Shown: positions 8,350-16,420, numbered from the stretch's first letter. The stretch: DNA of 33,201 nucleotides from SAR86 cluster bacterium (GCA_002401885.1 NVUL01000004.1:1-33201); one strand, 5' to 3'. Numbers and translations: made by a program. Notes: generated by a model not told the origin, from the sequence alone.

Positions 8350-8805
8350 TTGAAAAAGATACTGATAATCGGCTCAGCCGTAATGCTACTTGCCGGCGGT
8401 GGAGCCAGCGCATACTACTTTACTGGAATAGGAAGCACTGTAGCAGGGGGTGAAGCTGGCGATCAAGAAACTATCGCTCAGGAAATTGTAGAAGAGGAGA
8501 AAGAGGCCCTTTTTCACACACTACCGCCATTAGTCGTGAGCTCTAACTACAATGGCAGCCTGCGTTACTTGCAGGTCAAACTATCCATATTGACTCGTAG
8601 CGAAGAAACCTTGGAAAAGCTTAGAAGCAGTACTCCACTAATACAGAACTCGCTGATCATGCTTCTAGATACTTTCAAATTTAGTGAACTCGACAGCACA
8701 GAGGGAAAAGAAACACTTCGGGCCCAGGCAGAAGATGAAGTTCGAAGTCTGATAAAGGACGAAGGTGTGGAATCTGTTCTGTTCACAGGATTTGTAATCC
8801 AGTGA
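8350..8805 (+). CDS. fliL: FliL-family protein (first paralogue, outside the fliK operon)
   Basis: FliL-like membrane protein that would sit around the stator at the flagellar base. It has one N-terminal transmembrane helix (about residues 3-24), an acidic linker, then the periplasmic FliL domain with GSLRYLQVKLSIL, IQNSLIMLL, STEGKETLR and a final GFVIQ. About 151 residues, normal length. The start is unusual: the ribosome-binding site GAGGAG at 8336-8341 is 8 bases from a TTG at 8350 but only 2 from the GTG at 8344, so TTG is preferred. The second fliL in this window also starts TTG-AAA-AAA. The gene stands alone between the stator operon and flrA, with its own upstream repeats and a hairpin after it. 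Confidence 0.85.
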   Translation: MKKILIIGSAVMLLAGGGASAYYFTGIGSTVAGGEAGDQETIAQEIVEEEKEALFHTLPPLVVSSNYNGSLRYLQVKLSILTRSEETLEKLRSSTPLIQNSLIMLLDTFKFSELDSTEGKETLRAQAEDEVRSLIKDEGVESVLFTGFVIQ

Positions 8806-8819
8806 TTAAATTGACGCTC

Positions 8820-8846
8820 GTGAGGAAAAATCGGCATTTTTCTCAC
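8820..8846 (+). terminator. Hairpin after the fliL paralogue
   Basis: GTGAGGAAAAAT and ATTTTTCTCAC pair around the loop CGGC with a single bulged G. The T-run is inside the stem rather than after it, so this is an AT-rich terminator-like hairpin, placed 15 bases after the stop codon. Confidence 0.45.
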
Positions 8847-9003
8847 AGAAGAAAACTGAATTTGTAGGAAGTTTTGGAAAGGAGTAGGTATCGAAGCCGA
8901 TTCCAGAGATTCATCAGCAATTCGTTTTCCATTAGCTATCGGCCCCTCTATCTATTGGAATGAACATTTATTTAAATTATTTTTATAGTAAATTTGTTTG
9001 CGA

Positions 9004-9083
9004 TATTTCCTACACACAAATTACGTTTCACACTTTCTTGAGATGCACTAAAAATGCGAAAATGCATTTTCTTGTAGGAAATA
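9004..9083. repeat. 11-bp inverted pair around a 14-bp palindrome
   Basis: TATTTCCTACA at 9004-9014 is the exact reverse complement of TGTAGGAAATA at 9073-9083. GAAAATGCATTTTC, a perfect 14-base palindrome, sits between them at 9058-9071. The symmetry suggests a looping operator or a folded RNA. Confidence 0.6.
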
Positions 9084-9216
9084 GTCTCGGAATTGTGAAT
9101 TATTTGATATTTTTTGAAATATGTTTTGCATTACGTAATTTTTCTGCCGTATATTCAACACCTAACAACGCTTTCTTGACTGTTATGTTTAATACCGCTC
9201 ACTAATTCATTGTTAT

Positions 9217-9264
9217 TGTCATATTTATGACACGGGCTATCACCACAATTATTTGTATGTGGTG
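9217..9264. promoter_or_regulatory. Two operator-like inverted repeats upstream of flrA
   Basis: TGTCATA-TT-TATGACA (9217-9232) has perfect 7-base arms. CACCACA and TGTGGTG (9241-9247, 9258-9264) form another perfect 7-base pair. Both lie 115-160 bases before the flrA start, where a regulator of the master regulator would bind. The factor is not identified. Confidence 0.5.
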
Positions 9265-9378
9265 TTTCTAAACTTTCGAACCAAATTCTAATATGTGATT
9301 GCTGTAGGAAAACTGCCCGCAAGAAAACATTTAGGAACAGTTGATACTAAAAATGGACAGTTTTAGAAGGAAAGATCA

Positions 9379-10797
9379 ATGCAAGATATTTCGCTAATTA
9401 TTACTGACGACAAGATCATTTCAGCGAATATGAACACTGTTTTCGGATTTATTCAGAAAGAGGTGACATTCGCCGGCTCTGGGAAAGAAGCTAAAAACAT
9501 ACTGCAAGGCAGCGATCGAATCCTCCTGGCATTCGTTTTGCTGAGTGAAGAACAGGAGGAGAAACAGGTCCTGGCGCTACTTCGCTCCAGCTATCCCGAG
9601 ATTTCTACGCACCTAATCATTGCACCTGAAGAGACGTCTTCTAGCCTAAAAGTTCCTGCAGGAGTGACCAACTACCTGCATTTTCCAGTAGATTTCGAAA
9701 GTCTCATGCACACGATCAAGAAAGCGGAGATATCTAGAAATAACCTAGACAGACGGAAGGGCTTACCAATCTCCCTCACTGGGAATAGCGACGAGATTCA
9801 GGAGGTAGAATCCTTGATACGCCAAGTATCACAAGCGGATGCCAATGTGCTTCTGCTCGGCGAATCGGGTACTGGCAAGGAAATAGTAGCGCGGGCAATA
9901 CATCAATTCTCACTGCGTGCCGACGGCCCCTTCATTGCCGTGAATTGTGGCGCTATACCGCCTGAGCTACTGGAATCGGAGCTATTCGGCCATGAGAAGG
10001 GAGCCTTTACCGGCGCAACAAATAGTCGCAGAGGCCGATTCGAACTCGCCAAAGGCGGCACGCTATTTCTCGACGAGATCGGCGACATGCCCATGCCTAT
10101 GCAGGTGAAGTTACTTCGCGTTATCCAAGAAAGAACGTTTGAGCGAGTTGGCGGAATGAAAACAATCGCCAGCAATGTAAGACTCATTGCCGCTACGCAC
10201 CAAGATTTAGAGCAGCGCATAGCGGAAGGTGAGTTTAGAACAGACCTATTCTATAGGCTGAACGTTTTTCCAATCAAGTTGCCACCACTACGCAATAGGA
10301 CGTCTGACATTCCCCTACTCTTAAAAGAATTTTCCGAGAAGATCTGTCTGCAACTAGGTAAGTCTACTGCCATAGAGTTCGATGACTCTGCAATCGAAGC
10401 TCTATCCCAACATCCTCTCCCGGGAAATGTCAGAGAAATTGAGAACCTTGTAGAAAGACTGTCAATCTTACGACCAGGAGAAACGATAAGCGCCGATCTA
10501 TTACCACCTAAGTATAAATCCCTATTAGCATTGCCCGAGCGAACTCAACACTTTGTACAGAGGCCAAATATTGAGCCGCGAGCTCCGTCGATAAAGTTTG
10601 ACTCCGGAACAATAAACCTTAAGCAACATCTCTCTGCTCTAGAGAAGAGCCTAATTTTTCAAGCTCTCGACGATACCGATTGGGTTGTATCAAAAGCGGC
10701 GAGAGTTCTTACACTTAGAAGAACCACCCTCATCCAAAAGATCCGAAAATTGGGAATACGAAGCGAGAACAGACAACCCCAAGCGATAAGCGCCTAA
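9379..10797 (+). CDS. flrA: Sigma54-dependent flagellar master regulator FlrA/FleQ
   Basis: Enhancer-binding protein at the top of the polar flagellar hierarchy, 472 residues. The N-terminal FleQ-type receiver-like domain (about 1-115) lacks the phospho-acceptor Asp. The AAA+ domain has Walker A GESGTGKE at 161-168, the sigma54 contact loop GAFTGA at 208-213 and Walker B GTLFLDEIGD at about 227-236. A Fis-type helix-turn-helix lies at about 425-462 (SKAARVLTLRRTTLIQKIRK). By comparison from memory with Pseudomonas FleQ, the c-di-GMP contact motif LFRS aligns with LPIS at 129-132, losing the Arg, and the Asn of the ARN segment is Ala173, while Arg172 is kept. It is transcribed alone, with the strong terminator downstream, and probably activates the flrBC promoter at 11124. 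Confidence 0.95.
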   Translation: MQDISLIITDDKIISANMNTVFGFIQKEVTFAGSGKEAKNILQGSDRILLAFVLLSEEQEEKQVLALLRSSYPEISTHLIIAPEETSSSLKVPAGVTNYLHFPVDFESLMHTIKKAEISRNNLDRRKGLPISLTGNSDEIQEVESLIRQVSQADANVLLLGESGTGKEIVARAIHQFSLRADGPFIAVNCGAIPPELLESELFGHEKGAFTGATNSRRGRFELAKGGTLFLDEIGDMPMPMQVKLLRVIQERTFERVGGMKTIASNVRLIAATHQDLEQRIAEGEFRTDLFYRLNVFPIKLPPLRNRTSDIPLLLKEFSEKICLQLGKSTAIEFDDSAIEALSQHPLPGNVREIENLVERLSILRPGETISADLLPPKYKSLLALPERTQHFVQRPNIEPRAPSIKFDSGTINLKQHLSALEKSLIFQALDDTDWVVSKAARVLTLRRTTLIQKIRKLGIRSENRQPQAISA

Positions 10798-10814
10798 ACC
10801 AGTTTACCTCGGTT

Positions 10815-10857
10815 GGCTGGTACCGCCTGATAAGATTCGGGTTGTACCAGCCTTTTT
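10815..10857 (+). terminator. Rho-independent terminator after flrA
   Basis: GGCTGGTAC (10815-10823) and GTACCAGCC (10844-10852) form a perfect 9-base stem, followed at once by TTTTT. It separates flrA from the flrBC operon. Confidence 0.88.
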
Positions 10858-11036
10858 AATACCTTCTCTCCTCTCATATCTAACTTACCTCAGAAACAAC
10901 ACTCCATAGACCCTACTTCTCCCCTGCACCGGCCTGCGCCTTCATTCCTCTGCCATTCCAATAATTTCTTCATCGGCAGCAAACATTACTCAACCTAGTT
11001 ACAAGAAGCACATAGTTTGTCAGTGTTATTTTTTGT

Positions 11037-11078
11037 TGTAGGAATTTCTTCCATCTCAACAAAATGTAGGCATTTCTT
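11037..11078 (+). promoter_or_regulatory. Tandem enhancer-like repeats (putative FlrA binding sites)
   Basis: TGTAGGAATTTCTT (11037-11050) and TGTAGGCATTTCTT (11065-11078) are direct repeats with 13 of 14 bases identical, spaced 28 bases start to start. They lie about 75-115 bases before the predicted start of transcription, typical for an enhancer-binding protein. The core TGTAGGAA recurs upstream of flrA. Assigning them to FlrA is an inference. Confidence 0.55.
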
Positions 11079-11123
11079 TGACAGAAACTAGCGTTAGACC
11101 GAGCATTCTTCGAAAAACCAGAC

Positions 11124-11139
11124 TGGCATGATGATTGCT
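11124..11139 (+). promoter_or_regulatory. Sigma54 (-24/-12) promoter of flrB-flrC
   Basis: TGGCATGATGATTGCT has the invariant GG and GC separated by 10 bases and matches TGGCAC-N5-TTGCW well. Transcription would start near 11150, right at the AGGA ribosome-binding site of flrB, giving a very short leader. Confidence 0.85.
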
Positions 11140-11162
11140 TTATCCAAGTAGGATAGAAAACT

Positions 11163-12422
11163 ATGAGAATAAATATGTCTACCGAAGCGCTTACTGAAAC
11201 ACCTCTCTCTACAAGCAAACTAGAGGAACTGTTCACTACATTTAACCAGGTATCTGTAGATCTTGGCTCGAGATACCGTGAGTTAGAGACTCGTGTTGCG
11301 CAGTTGAACTCTGAACTTGCGGCATCACATTCCGCTCGATTAGCGGAGTTGACCGAGAAAGAACAACTTGCTGCGAAGTTAGGCTCACTTATGGATACTC
11401 TCCCAGGTGGTGTCTTAGTTCTCGACTCCGATGGCTATGTCCTCGAGGAGACTTCAAGCGCTCAGCGGATATTAGGACAGCCTGTAAAGGATCTTAATTG
11501 GAAAGAGATTCTGAAAACAAAAAATCACGAGCACTTAATGCTCAATGGTGAGGTCTTACTAGAAAACGGTGTTCGCGTATGCATAAGTAGTAGTTCGTAT
11601 GGCGAATCAGGTGACATAGTTATCTTGCTAACCGACGTTTCTGAAAACTATCGCTTAAGGACATTAATCGACCGAGAGGAACGTCTATCTGAACTAGGAG
11701 AAATGTCGGCTCGTCTTGCACATCAGATTCGAACGCCCTTGAGCACGGCGATACTTTACCTATCACACTTGCCTACCGAACCTGAGTCAATGCAATCGCT
11801 ACCTATAGCAAAGAAAATATTGGATCGACTACGACAGATAGAGAGTCTAACAGACGGCATGCTCTCCTATATACGAGGAGAGGGCCGTACGTTGAACGAG
11901 TTTCCGCTCGGGAAAGTATTCGAGGAAGTTAAAGATGCCAATACTATGCAGGTAGAGAGATTTGGCGGTGAACTGCAGATAAATATTCCTGATGTCCCTT
12001 GCCCCTATTTCGGCGACAGAGAGGCAATATTCAATTCTCTTTCCAACCTCGTAGATAACTCAATTAAGGCAACTAGATTTAATCCCTGTATTCGCTTGTC
12101 GCTTTCGCTCCAAGGTTCTTTCTACCAGATTACTGTGGAGGACAATGGCCCAGGCATCAGTGAGTCCATCCGAGAACATATATTCGACCCCTTCTACTCC
12201 AATCGATCCGGAGGAACAGGAATCGGTCTCGCCGTTGTGCATTCAGCAATCAAGGCTGGCGGTGGCGAGATAGCCATCCGCACCGCTAAAGGTGGTGGTG
12301 CGCTTATCGAAATACTGCTGCCACTTGGCCAATCTCAGCAAAGCAATATGGATGGAATCTGGAATTCACACACTTATGTATCGCCTCAGTGCCCCGCGAT
12401 AGGAGATGTAGCTAATGGATAA
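11163..12422 (+). CDS. flrB: Flagellar two-component sensor histidine kinase FlrB/FleS
   Basis: Cytoplasmic histidine kinase that phosphorylates FlrC; 419 residues with no transmembrane segment. A coiled coil covers about 18-75, and a PAS domain about 75-160 (LPGGVLVLDSDGYV). The phospho-acceptor His is H187 in LAHQIRTPLS. The ATPase domain shows the N box NLVDNSIKA, G1 DNGPG and G2 GGTGIGLAVVH. The ATG at 11163 has AGGA 9 bases upstream, though this begins at the predicted transcription start; ATG at 11175 is an alternative. The gene overlaps flrC by 8 bases, indicating coupled translation. Confidence 0.94.
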   Translation: MRINMSTEALTETPLSTSKLEELFTTFNQVSVDLGSRYRELETRVAQLNSELAASHSARLAELTEKEQLAAKLGSLMDTLPGGVLVLDSDGYVLEETSSAQRILGQPVKDLNWKEILKTKNHEHLMLNGEVLLENGVRVCISSSSYGESGDIVILLTDVSENYRLRTLIDREERLSELGEMSARLAHQIRTPLSTAILYLSHLPTEPESMQSLPIAKKILDRLRQIESLTDGMLSYIRGEGRTLNEFPLGKVFEEVKDANTMQVERFGGELQINIPDVPCPYFGDREAIFNSLSNLVDNSIKATRFNPCIRLSLSLQGSFYQITVEDNGPGISESIREHIFDPFYSNRSGGTGIGLAVVHSAIKAGGGEIAIRTAKGGGALIEILLPLGQSQQSNMDGIWNSHTYVSPQCPAIGDVANG

Positions 12423-13782
12423 GACACACTTGATACTTATAGTCGAAGATGACAACGATTTGCGGGAAGCAATCTGCGACACAATTAGACTCTCTAGCTT
12501 TTCGGTCATGGAAGCCTCTAATGCCGAGGAGGCGTTGGAAATTCTGGCGATAGAGCAAATCGACCTGATCATTAGCGATGTACAGATGCCAGGAATCGAT
12601 GGCCACGAGTTCCTAAGCGTATCGAAGCGACTTTATCCCGATATTCCCTTCGTACTCGTCACTGCTTATGGAAAAATCCAGAAAGCTGTATCTGCCATCC
12701 GAGCGGGCGCCGCAGATTACATCGTCAAGCCATTCGAAGCCGAAGTCCTGATCGAAATGATAAATAGATTGTGCCCCGATAGTCCTGAACCGGGGAGTCT
12801 TGTTGTTAGTGATCCTAAGAGTCTAGCTGTAGCTAAACTAGCAGCAAGGGTTGCCGAGACTAACGTTACAGTCATGATCAGCGGCGAGTCAGGCTGCGGC
12901 AAAGAAGTCTACTCTAGATACATTCATGAGAATTCATCTAGGCATGAGAAACCGTTCTGCGCAATTAATTGCGCTGCCATCCCAGAGCCAATGCTTGAAT
13001 CAATCCTGTTCGGTTATGAGAAAGGAGCGTTCACTGGCGCCTATGCTGCTAGAGCTGGGAAATTTGAACAGGCGAATCATGGAACGTTACTACTCGATGA
13101 AATCTCAGAGATCGACATAGGCTTGCAAGCCAAACTACTCAGAGTCATACAGGAACGAGAAGTGGAAAGATTGGGAGGGAACTCCACCATTAAACTTGAC
13201 GTTCGATTGATTGCGACTACAAACACGGATCTCAAAGAAGAAGTGCAGGCAGGTCGTTTTAGAGAAGATCTCTATTACCGTCTCAATGTATTTCCCCTCC
13301 ATCTGCCTCCCTTGAGAGAAAGACCGGGAGACATTATTCCCCTCGCAAAGATGGCCATAGAACGTTTGGTACCTGGGCAAGGAATCGACATCAGCCCAGC
13401 GGCTGAAGAAGTTCTGCAGAATCACTATTGGAGAGGCAATGTGAGGGAACTGGAGAACGTCATTCATAGAGCGCTGATTCTTAAGTGCGGCACCATCCTC
13501 ATTCCGCAAGACATAGTGTTTGAGGAAATCCCTGACAGGATTGAATTTAGAAACGAACCGAACGCCGGTAGCAGCCCCCACTCACAATCAGATGCAGAGC
13601 TTGGTGAAGATCTAAAAACTCGAGAGCGAGAGTTAATCATCGAGGCGATTTCACGGCATTCGAGTCGAAAAGAAGCGGCAGAGAAACTGGGCATTAGTCC
13701 GAGAACGCTACGCTATAAGTTGGCGCAGTTCCGCGAAGAAGGTCTCGCAGTACCCGCCATGAACAATGCCCTACGAGCTTAA
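12415..13782 (+). CDS. flrC: Sigma54-dependent flagellar response regulator FlrC/FleR
   Basis: NtrC-type response regulator of 455 residues that, when phosphorylated by FlrB, activates middle-class flagellar promoters. The receiver domain (1-120) has the acidic pair E11-D12, phospho-acceptor D55 in ISDVQMPG, T83 in VTAYG and K105 in VKPF. The AAA+ domain has Walker A GESGCGKE at 157-164, GAFTGA at 204-209 and Walker B LLLDEI at about 225-230. The Fis-type helix-turn-helix lies near the end (RKEAAEKLGISPRTLRYKLA). Likely targets in the window are the sigma54 promoters ahead of fliK and fliD. It is followed 13 bases later by fliE, so the fliE operon may be read from the flrB promoter; I found no sigma54 site just before fliE. 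Confidence 0.95.
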   Translation: MDKTHLILIVEDDNDLREAICDTIRLSSFSVMEASNAEEALEILAIEQIDLIISDVQMPGIDGHEFLSVSKRLYPDIPFVLVTAYGKIQKAVSAIRAGAADYIVKPFEAEVLIEMINRLCPDSPEPGSLVVSDPKSLAVAKLAARVAETNVTVMISGESGCGKEVYSRYIHENSSRHEKPFCAINCAAIPEPMLESILFGYEKGAFTGAYAARAGKFEQANHGTLLLDEISEIDIGLQAKLLRVIQEREVERLGGNSTIKLDVRLIATTNTDLKEEVQAGRFREDLYYRLNVFPLHLPPLRERPGDIIPLAKMAIERLVPGQGIDISPAAEEVLQNHYWRGNVRELENVIHRALILKCGTILIPQDIVFEEIPDRIEFRNEPNAGSSPHSQSDAELGEDLKTRERELIIEAISRHSSRKEAAEKLGISPRTLRYKLAQFREEGLAVPAMNNALRA

Positions 13783-13795
13783 AGAGGATAGACCA

Positions 13796-14107
13796 ATGAG
13801 CCAAATGAATGTTGAACAAGTTCTGAACCAGATGCGAATCCTTTCGCAGAACAATGTACTACCTGAGACAAGCAATACAAACCGAGCGGATTTTTCCCAA
13901 TTACTGAGTGACTCTATCGGTCAGGTAAATGAACTACAGAAAGAATCACGAGAAATGAAGACGGCCTTCGAGATGGGCGATTCTGGAGTAGATATTCCTG
14001 AGGTGATGATTGCGGTGCAAAAAGCATCATTGTCATTTGAAGCAATCACCGAAGTTCGAAACAAACTGTTGTCCGCCTATCAAGAAGTCATGAACATGCC
14101 GGTTTAA
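13796..14107 (+). CDS. fliE: Flagellar hook-basal body protein FliE
   Basis: Small secreted protein joining the MS ring to the proximal rod; 103 residues. It shows the FliE pattern: FSQLLSDSIGQVNELQ, then DIPEVMIAVQKASLSFEAITEVRNKLLSAYQEVMNMPV at the end. The ATG at 13796 has AGAGGA 7 bases upstream and gives MSQMNVEQ. A start at 13766 would place ten extra residues inside the end of flrC and is less likely. First of the structural genes in this operon. Confidence 0.95.
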   Translation: MSQMNVEQVLNQMRILSQNNVLPETSNTNRADFSQLLSDSIGQVNELQKESREMKTAFEMGDSGVDIPEVMIAVQKASLSFEAITEVRNKLLSAYQEVMNMPV

Positions 14108-14154
14108 GTCATAAAAGTTGTAGCAACCAAATAAATTCACAGTGAAGTAAAAAA

Positions 14155-15813
14155 ATGTCCAATATCGTCTCCAGTATGATTAACCTGAAACAAATTGCTA
14201 CCTTAAGTCAGCTGACTCTAGTCAGACAAATTGGATTTATGTTCGTCGTTGCGGCCGGCATCGCACTAGGGACGTCCATAGTGCTTTGGTCTACGTCATC
14301 CAATTACGTAGCTCTGTTTCTGGATATGTCTACGCAAGATTCTGCAGATGTAATCTCAGCACTTCAAGATAGCAACATTGAATACAGGATGGATGCGAGC
14401 ACCGGAATCATATCTGTGCCTGCCGAGAGAATTCAAGAAACTAAATTGATGATGGCAAGCCGAGGACTCCCCTCTTCTTCTTCACTACGTGGCTACGCAG
14501 TACTCGAGGAGGAGCAAGGACTAGGCACCAGTAATTTTATGGAGCAAGCCCGCTATCATCGAGCGCTTGAGCAAGAACTCGTCGAGACAATTAGACACAT
14601 CCAAATTGTGAGGAATGCCAGAGTCCATCTAAGCATTCCAAAGCAGACGTCATTTTTAAGATCGGTCAACAAGCCGAGCGCATCGGTAATGATTGAGCTG
14701 ATCGGCCTACAGGGGTTAAGCGACTCTCAACTCAACGGAATACTTCATTTAGTTACATCTAGTGTCGCGGGAATGGAACCCAGCAGTGTTTCGATAGTGG
14801 ATCAGCGTGGCAATCTCCTCTCTCAAAATATTGATTCTAACTTAGGTAACAGCAATGAGAACATTCGACTGACGCGGCAGTTCGAGCAGGACTACAGCAA
14901 TCGGATCACTACTATTCTGACTCCCATGGTTGGCACTGGAAATGTCCGTACTCAGGTATCAGCTGACCTTGACTTCACCTTTATTGAGACTACAGAAGAA
15001 ACTTATAACCCCAATAATGTAGTCGTACGCAGCGAGCAGACTCAAGAGGAAAGTTCAGGTTCCAACACGTCGCCGATAGAACCTGGGAGCCTTTCTGCGT
15101 TACCGTCTTTAACAGACGTGCAGCAAAACCCCCTCGAATCAAGTTCAGGCAACAACCAGACAAGAACCAATACTACCCGTAACTACGAGATCGACAGGAG
15201 CGTGAGCCTGATACGGCGAGTGCCAGGCACCGTGCGAAAGCTATCGGTAGCAGTACTCGTCGACCTACATGGATCGGAAACAACGGAAGCAGCTCTCGAT
15301 GAAGACCCAGCTGCAGTAGCAGCCAGTCTAGAGCTAGACGCACTAAAGATAGAGCGTATAACACAATTAGTTCAAGAGGCCATAGGCTTCGATGCCGCAA
15401 GAGGCGATACGGTCAGAGTAATTCACGAATCCTTCGTCGCAGACGCCGAGATCTTACCTGTAGCGCCCCTCGCATTCTGGCAACAGGAATGGTTCTTCTC
15501 TACGGTGAAACAAGTTGCAGCTGGGCTCGGTGTAATCTTTCTCATATTCGGTGTCTTACGGCCGGCTATGCAACTGACCCTTACATCTCCTCCCGCTAAC
15601 AGTTCCGTTACCGCCCTGCAGTCTGCCGGTGGAGTCGAGCTGACGGGCGAACACATACAAGCATCTGCCAATGGTGAATCTGGGTCTGTACCGGCCTTGG
15701 GAAATAACGGCAGATCATCCTACGATCAAAATCTAACCGAGGCGCAATCTCTAGTTCAAAATGAACCGGCGCGCGCCGCTCGAATGATACAAAACTGGTT
15801 AACAAATGAGTAA
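14155..15813 (+). CDS. fliF: Flagellar MS-ring protein FliF
   Basis: Forms the membrane ring on which the export gate and rod assemble; 552 residues, a normal length. Transmembrane segments lie at about 24-45 and 441-463. The ring-building motifs are seen in the periplasmic part: DSNIEYRMD, LMMASRGLP, FMEQARYHRALEQELVETI and RNARVHLSIPKQTSF. The C-terminal tail after 520 (SLVQNEPARAARMIQNWL) is the segment that binds FliG in other bacteria and appears intact. It overlaps the next gene, fliH, by 8 bases, so fliG, which normally lies between them, is cleanly absent. Confidence 0.96.
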   Translation: MSNIVSSMINLKQIATLSQLTLVRQIGFMFVVAAGIALGTSIVLWSTSSNYVALFLDMSTQDSADVISALQDSNIEYRMDASTGIISVPAERIQETKLMMASRGLPSSSSLRGYAVLEEEQGLGTSNFMEQARYHRALEQELVETIRHIQIVRNARVHLSIPKQTSFLRSVNKPSASVMIELIGLQGLSDSQLNGILHLVTSSVAGMEPSSVSIVDQRGNLLSQNIDSNLGNSNENIRLTRQFEQDYSNRITTILTPMVGTGNVRTQVSADLDFTFIETTEETYNPNNVVVRSEQTQEESSGSNTSPIEPGSLSALPSLTDVQQNPLESSSGNNQTRTNTTRNYEIDRSVSLIRRVPGTVRKLSVAVLVDLHGSETTEAALDEDPAAVAASLELDALKIERITQLVQEAIGFDAARGDTVRVIHESFVADAEILPVAPLAFWQQEWFFSTVKQVAAGLGVIFLIFGVLRPAMQLTLTSPPANSSVTALQSAGGVELTGEHIQASANGESGSVPALGNNGRSSYDQNLTEAQSLVQNEPARAARMIQNWLTNE

Positions 15814-16420
15814 AGACGATCATACAGATAAGGCCAAAGTGGTTTCGATTTGGCGCACACCTCGACTAATCGAAGATTCTATTGAGAAAAAGAATTCTTC
15901 TAGTGCCGAAGAGAAACTCAACAACTCTGCTTACAATGAAGCTCGCAGCGAAGGTTATGCGGCGGGAATGGAGGCGGCTAAGCGAGAAACCGATACCAAC
16001 CGCGAAATGCTGAACGCGTACTTAAAAGCGCTGTCACAACCCTTCGAAGAGCAGAATTCGCAGCTAGCCGAATCGGTTGCATCGCTCGCCGGAAAGATTG
16101 CAAAGAATCTTGTCGAGAAAGAGCTCTGCACTAACAAAGAGTCTTTCATGACTATCGTACAAACGGCAGTAAATGCTCTTGGAAGCAGTGCAAAAGAAAT
16201 CAAGATCCACGTGCATCCCCAGAGTGCTGAATACATTCGAGAGAGCATCAGTGAAGACGATGAAAAATCTTGCTGGGAAATTCTAGATGACCCATCTATG
16301 GGCATAGGAGATTGCAAAGTTAGTTGCGATAACTCAACAGTAGATTCAGACCTCGACGATCGTATCAACCTCATTATTGCGCAGTTTCTCGAAGAGGCGC
16401 GCGAAGGCGGAAACAGATGA
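15806..16420 (+). CDS. fliH: Flagellar export apparatus regulator FliH
   Basis: Dimeric stator-like partner of the FliI ATPase that docks it to the export gate; 204 residues. The N-terminal VVSIWRTPRL carries a Trp as in the FlhA/FliN-contacting region of FliH. A central charged coiled coil (about 40-110, NEARSEGYAAGMEAAKRE, the GxxxG-type stretch) is followed by the FliH/YscL-like C-terminal domain with IKIHVHPQSAEYI and a DDPSMGIGDCKV segment. It overlaps fliF by 8 bases and fliI by 4 (ATGA), so the three genes are translationally coupled. Confidence 0.9.
   Translation: MSKDDHTDKAKVVSIWRTPRLIEDSIEKKNSSSAEEKLNNSAYNEARSEGYAAGMEAAKRETDTNREMLNAYLKALSQPFEEQNSQLAESVASLAGKIAKNLVEKELCTNKESFMTIVQTAVNALGSSAKEIKIHVHPQSAEYIRESISEDDEKSCWEILDDPSMGIGDCKVSCDNSTVDSDLDDRINLIIAQFLEEAREGGNR

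Larger units (their letters stand above)
8847..9378 (+). promoter_or_regulatory. Long AT-rich flrA control region with operators and repeats, no gene seen
   Basis: More than 530 bases without a convincing gene; the short frames have no recognisable content and no ribosome-binding site. The stretch holds copies of TGTAGGAA at 8863, 9073 and 9303 and an inverted copy at 9007, an 11-base inverted pair TATTTCCTACA (9004-9014) / TGTAGGAAATA (9073-9083), the palindrome GAAAATGCATTTTC (9058-9071), ATTACGTAAT (9130-9139), TGTCATA-TT-TATGACA (9217-9232) and CACCACA-N10-TGTGGTG (9241-9264). TAATAT at 9289-9294 is a possible sigma70 -10 box with a poor -35. flrA has a good ribosome-binding site, AAGGAAA, at about 9367-9373. 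Confidence 0.6.
10858..11162 (+). promoter_or_regulatory. flrB upstream region
   Basis: No gene is seen between the flrA terminator and flrB. The right half holds the enhancer-like repeats and the sigma54 promoter listed separately. The left half is pyrimidine-rich on the plus strand and shows no other signal. Confidence 0.6.

Noticed and set aside
8960..9205. Open frame of 81 codons in the flrA upstream region
   Set aside because: It is AT-rich with Phe/Asn/Tyr composition, has no ribosome-binding site or known similarity, and overlaps several palindromes; non-coding is more likely.
13600..13795. Search for a sigma54 promoter before fliE
   Set aside because: The best TGGCGC site has a GG-GC spacing of 9 rather than 10, so none was called.
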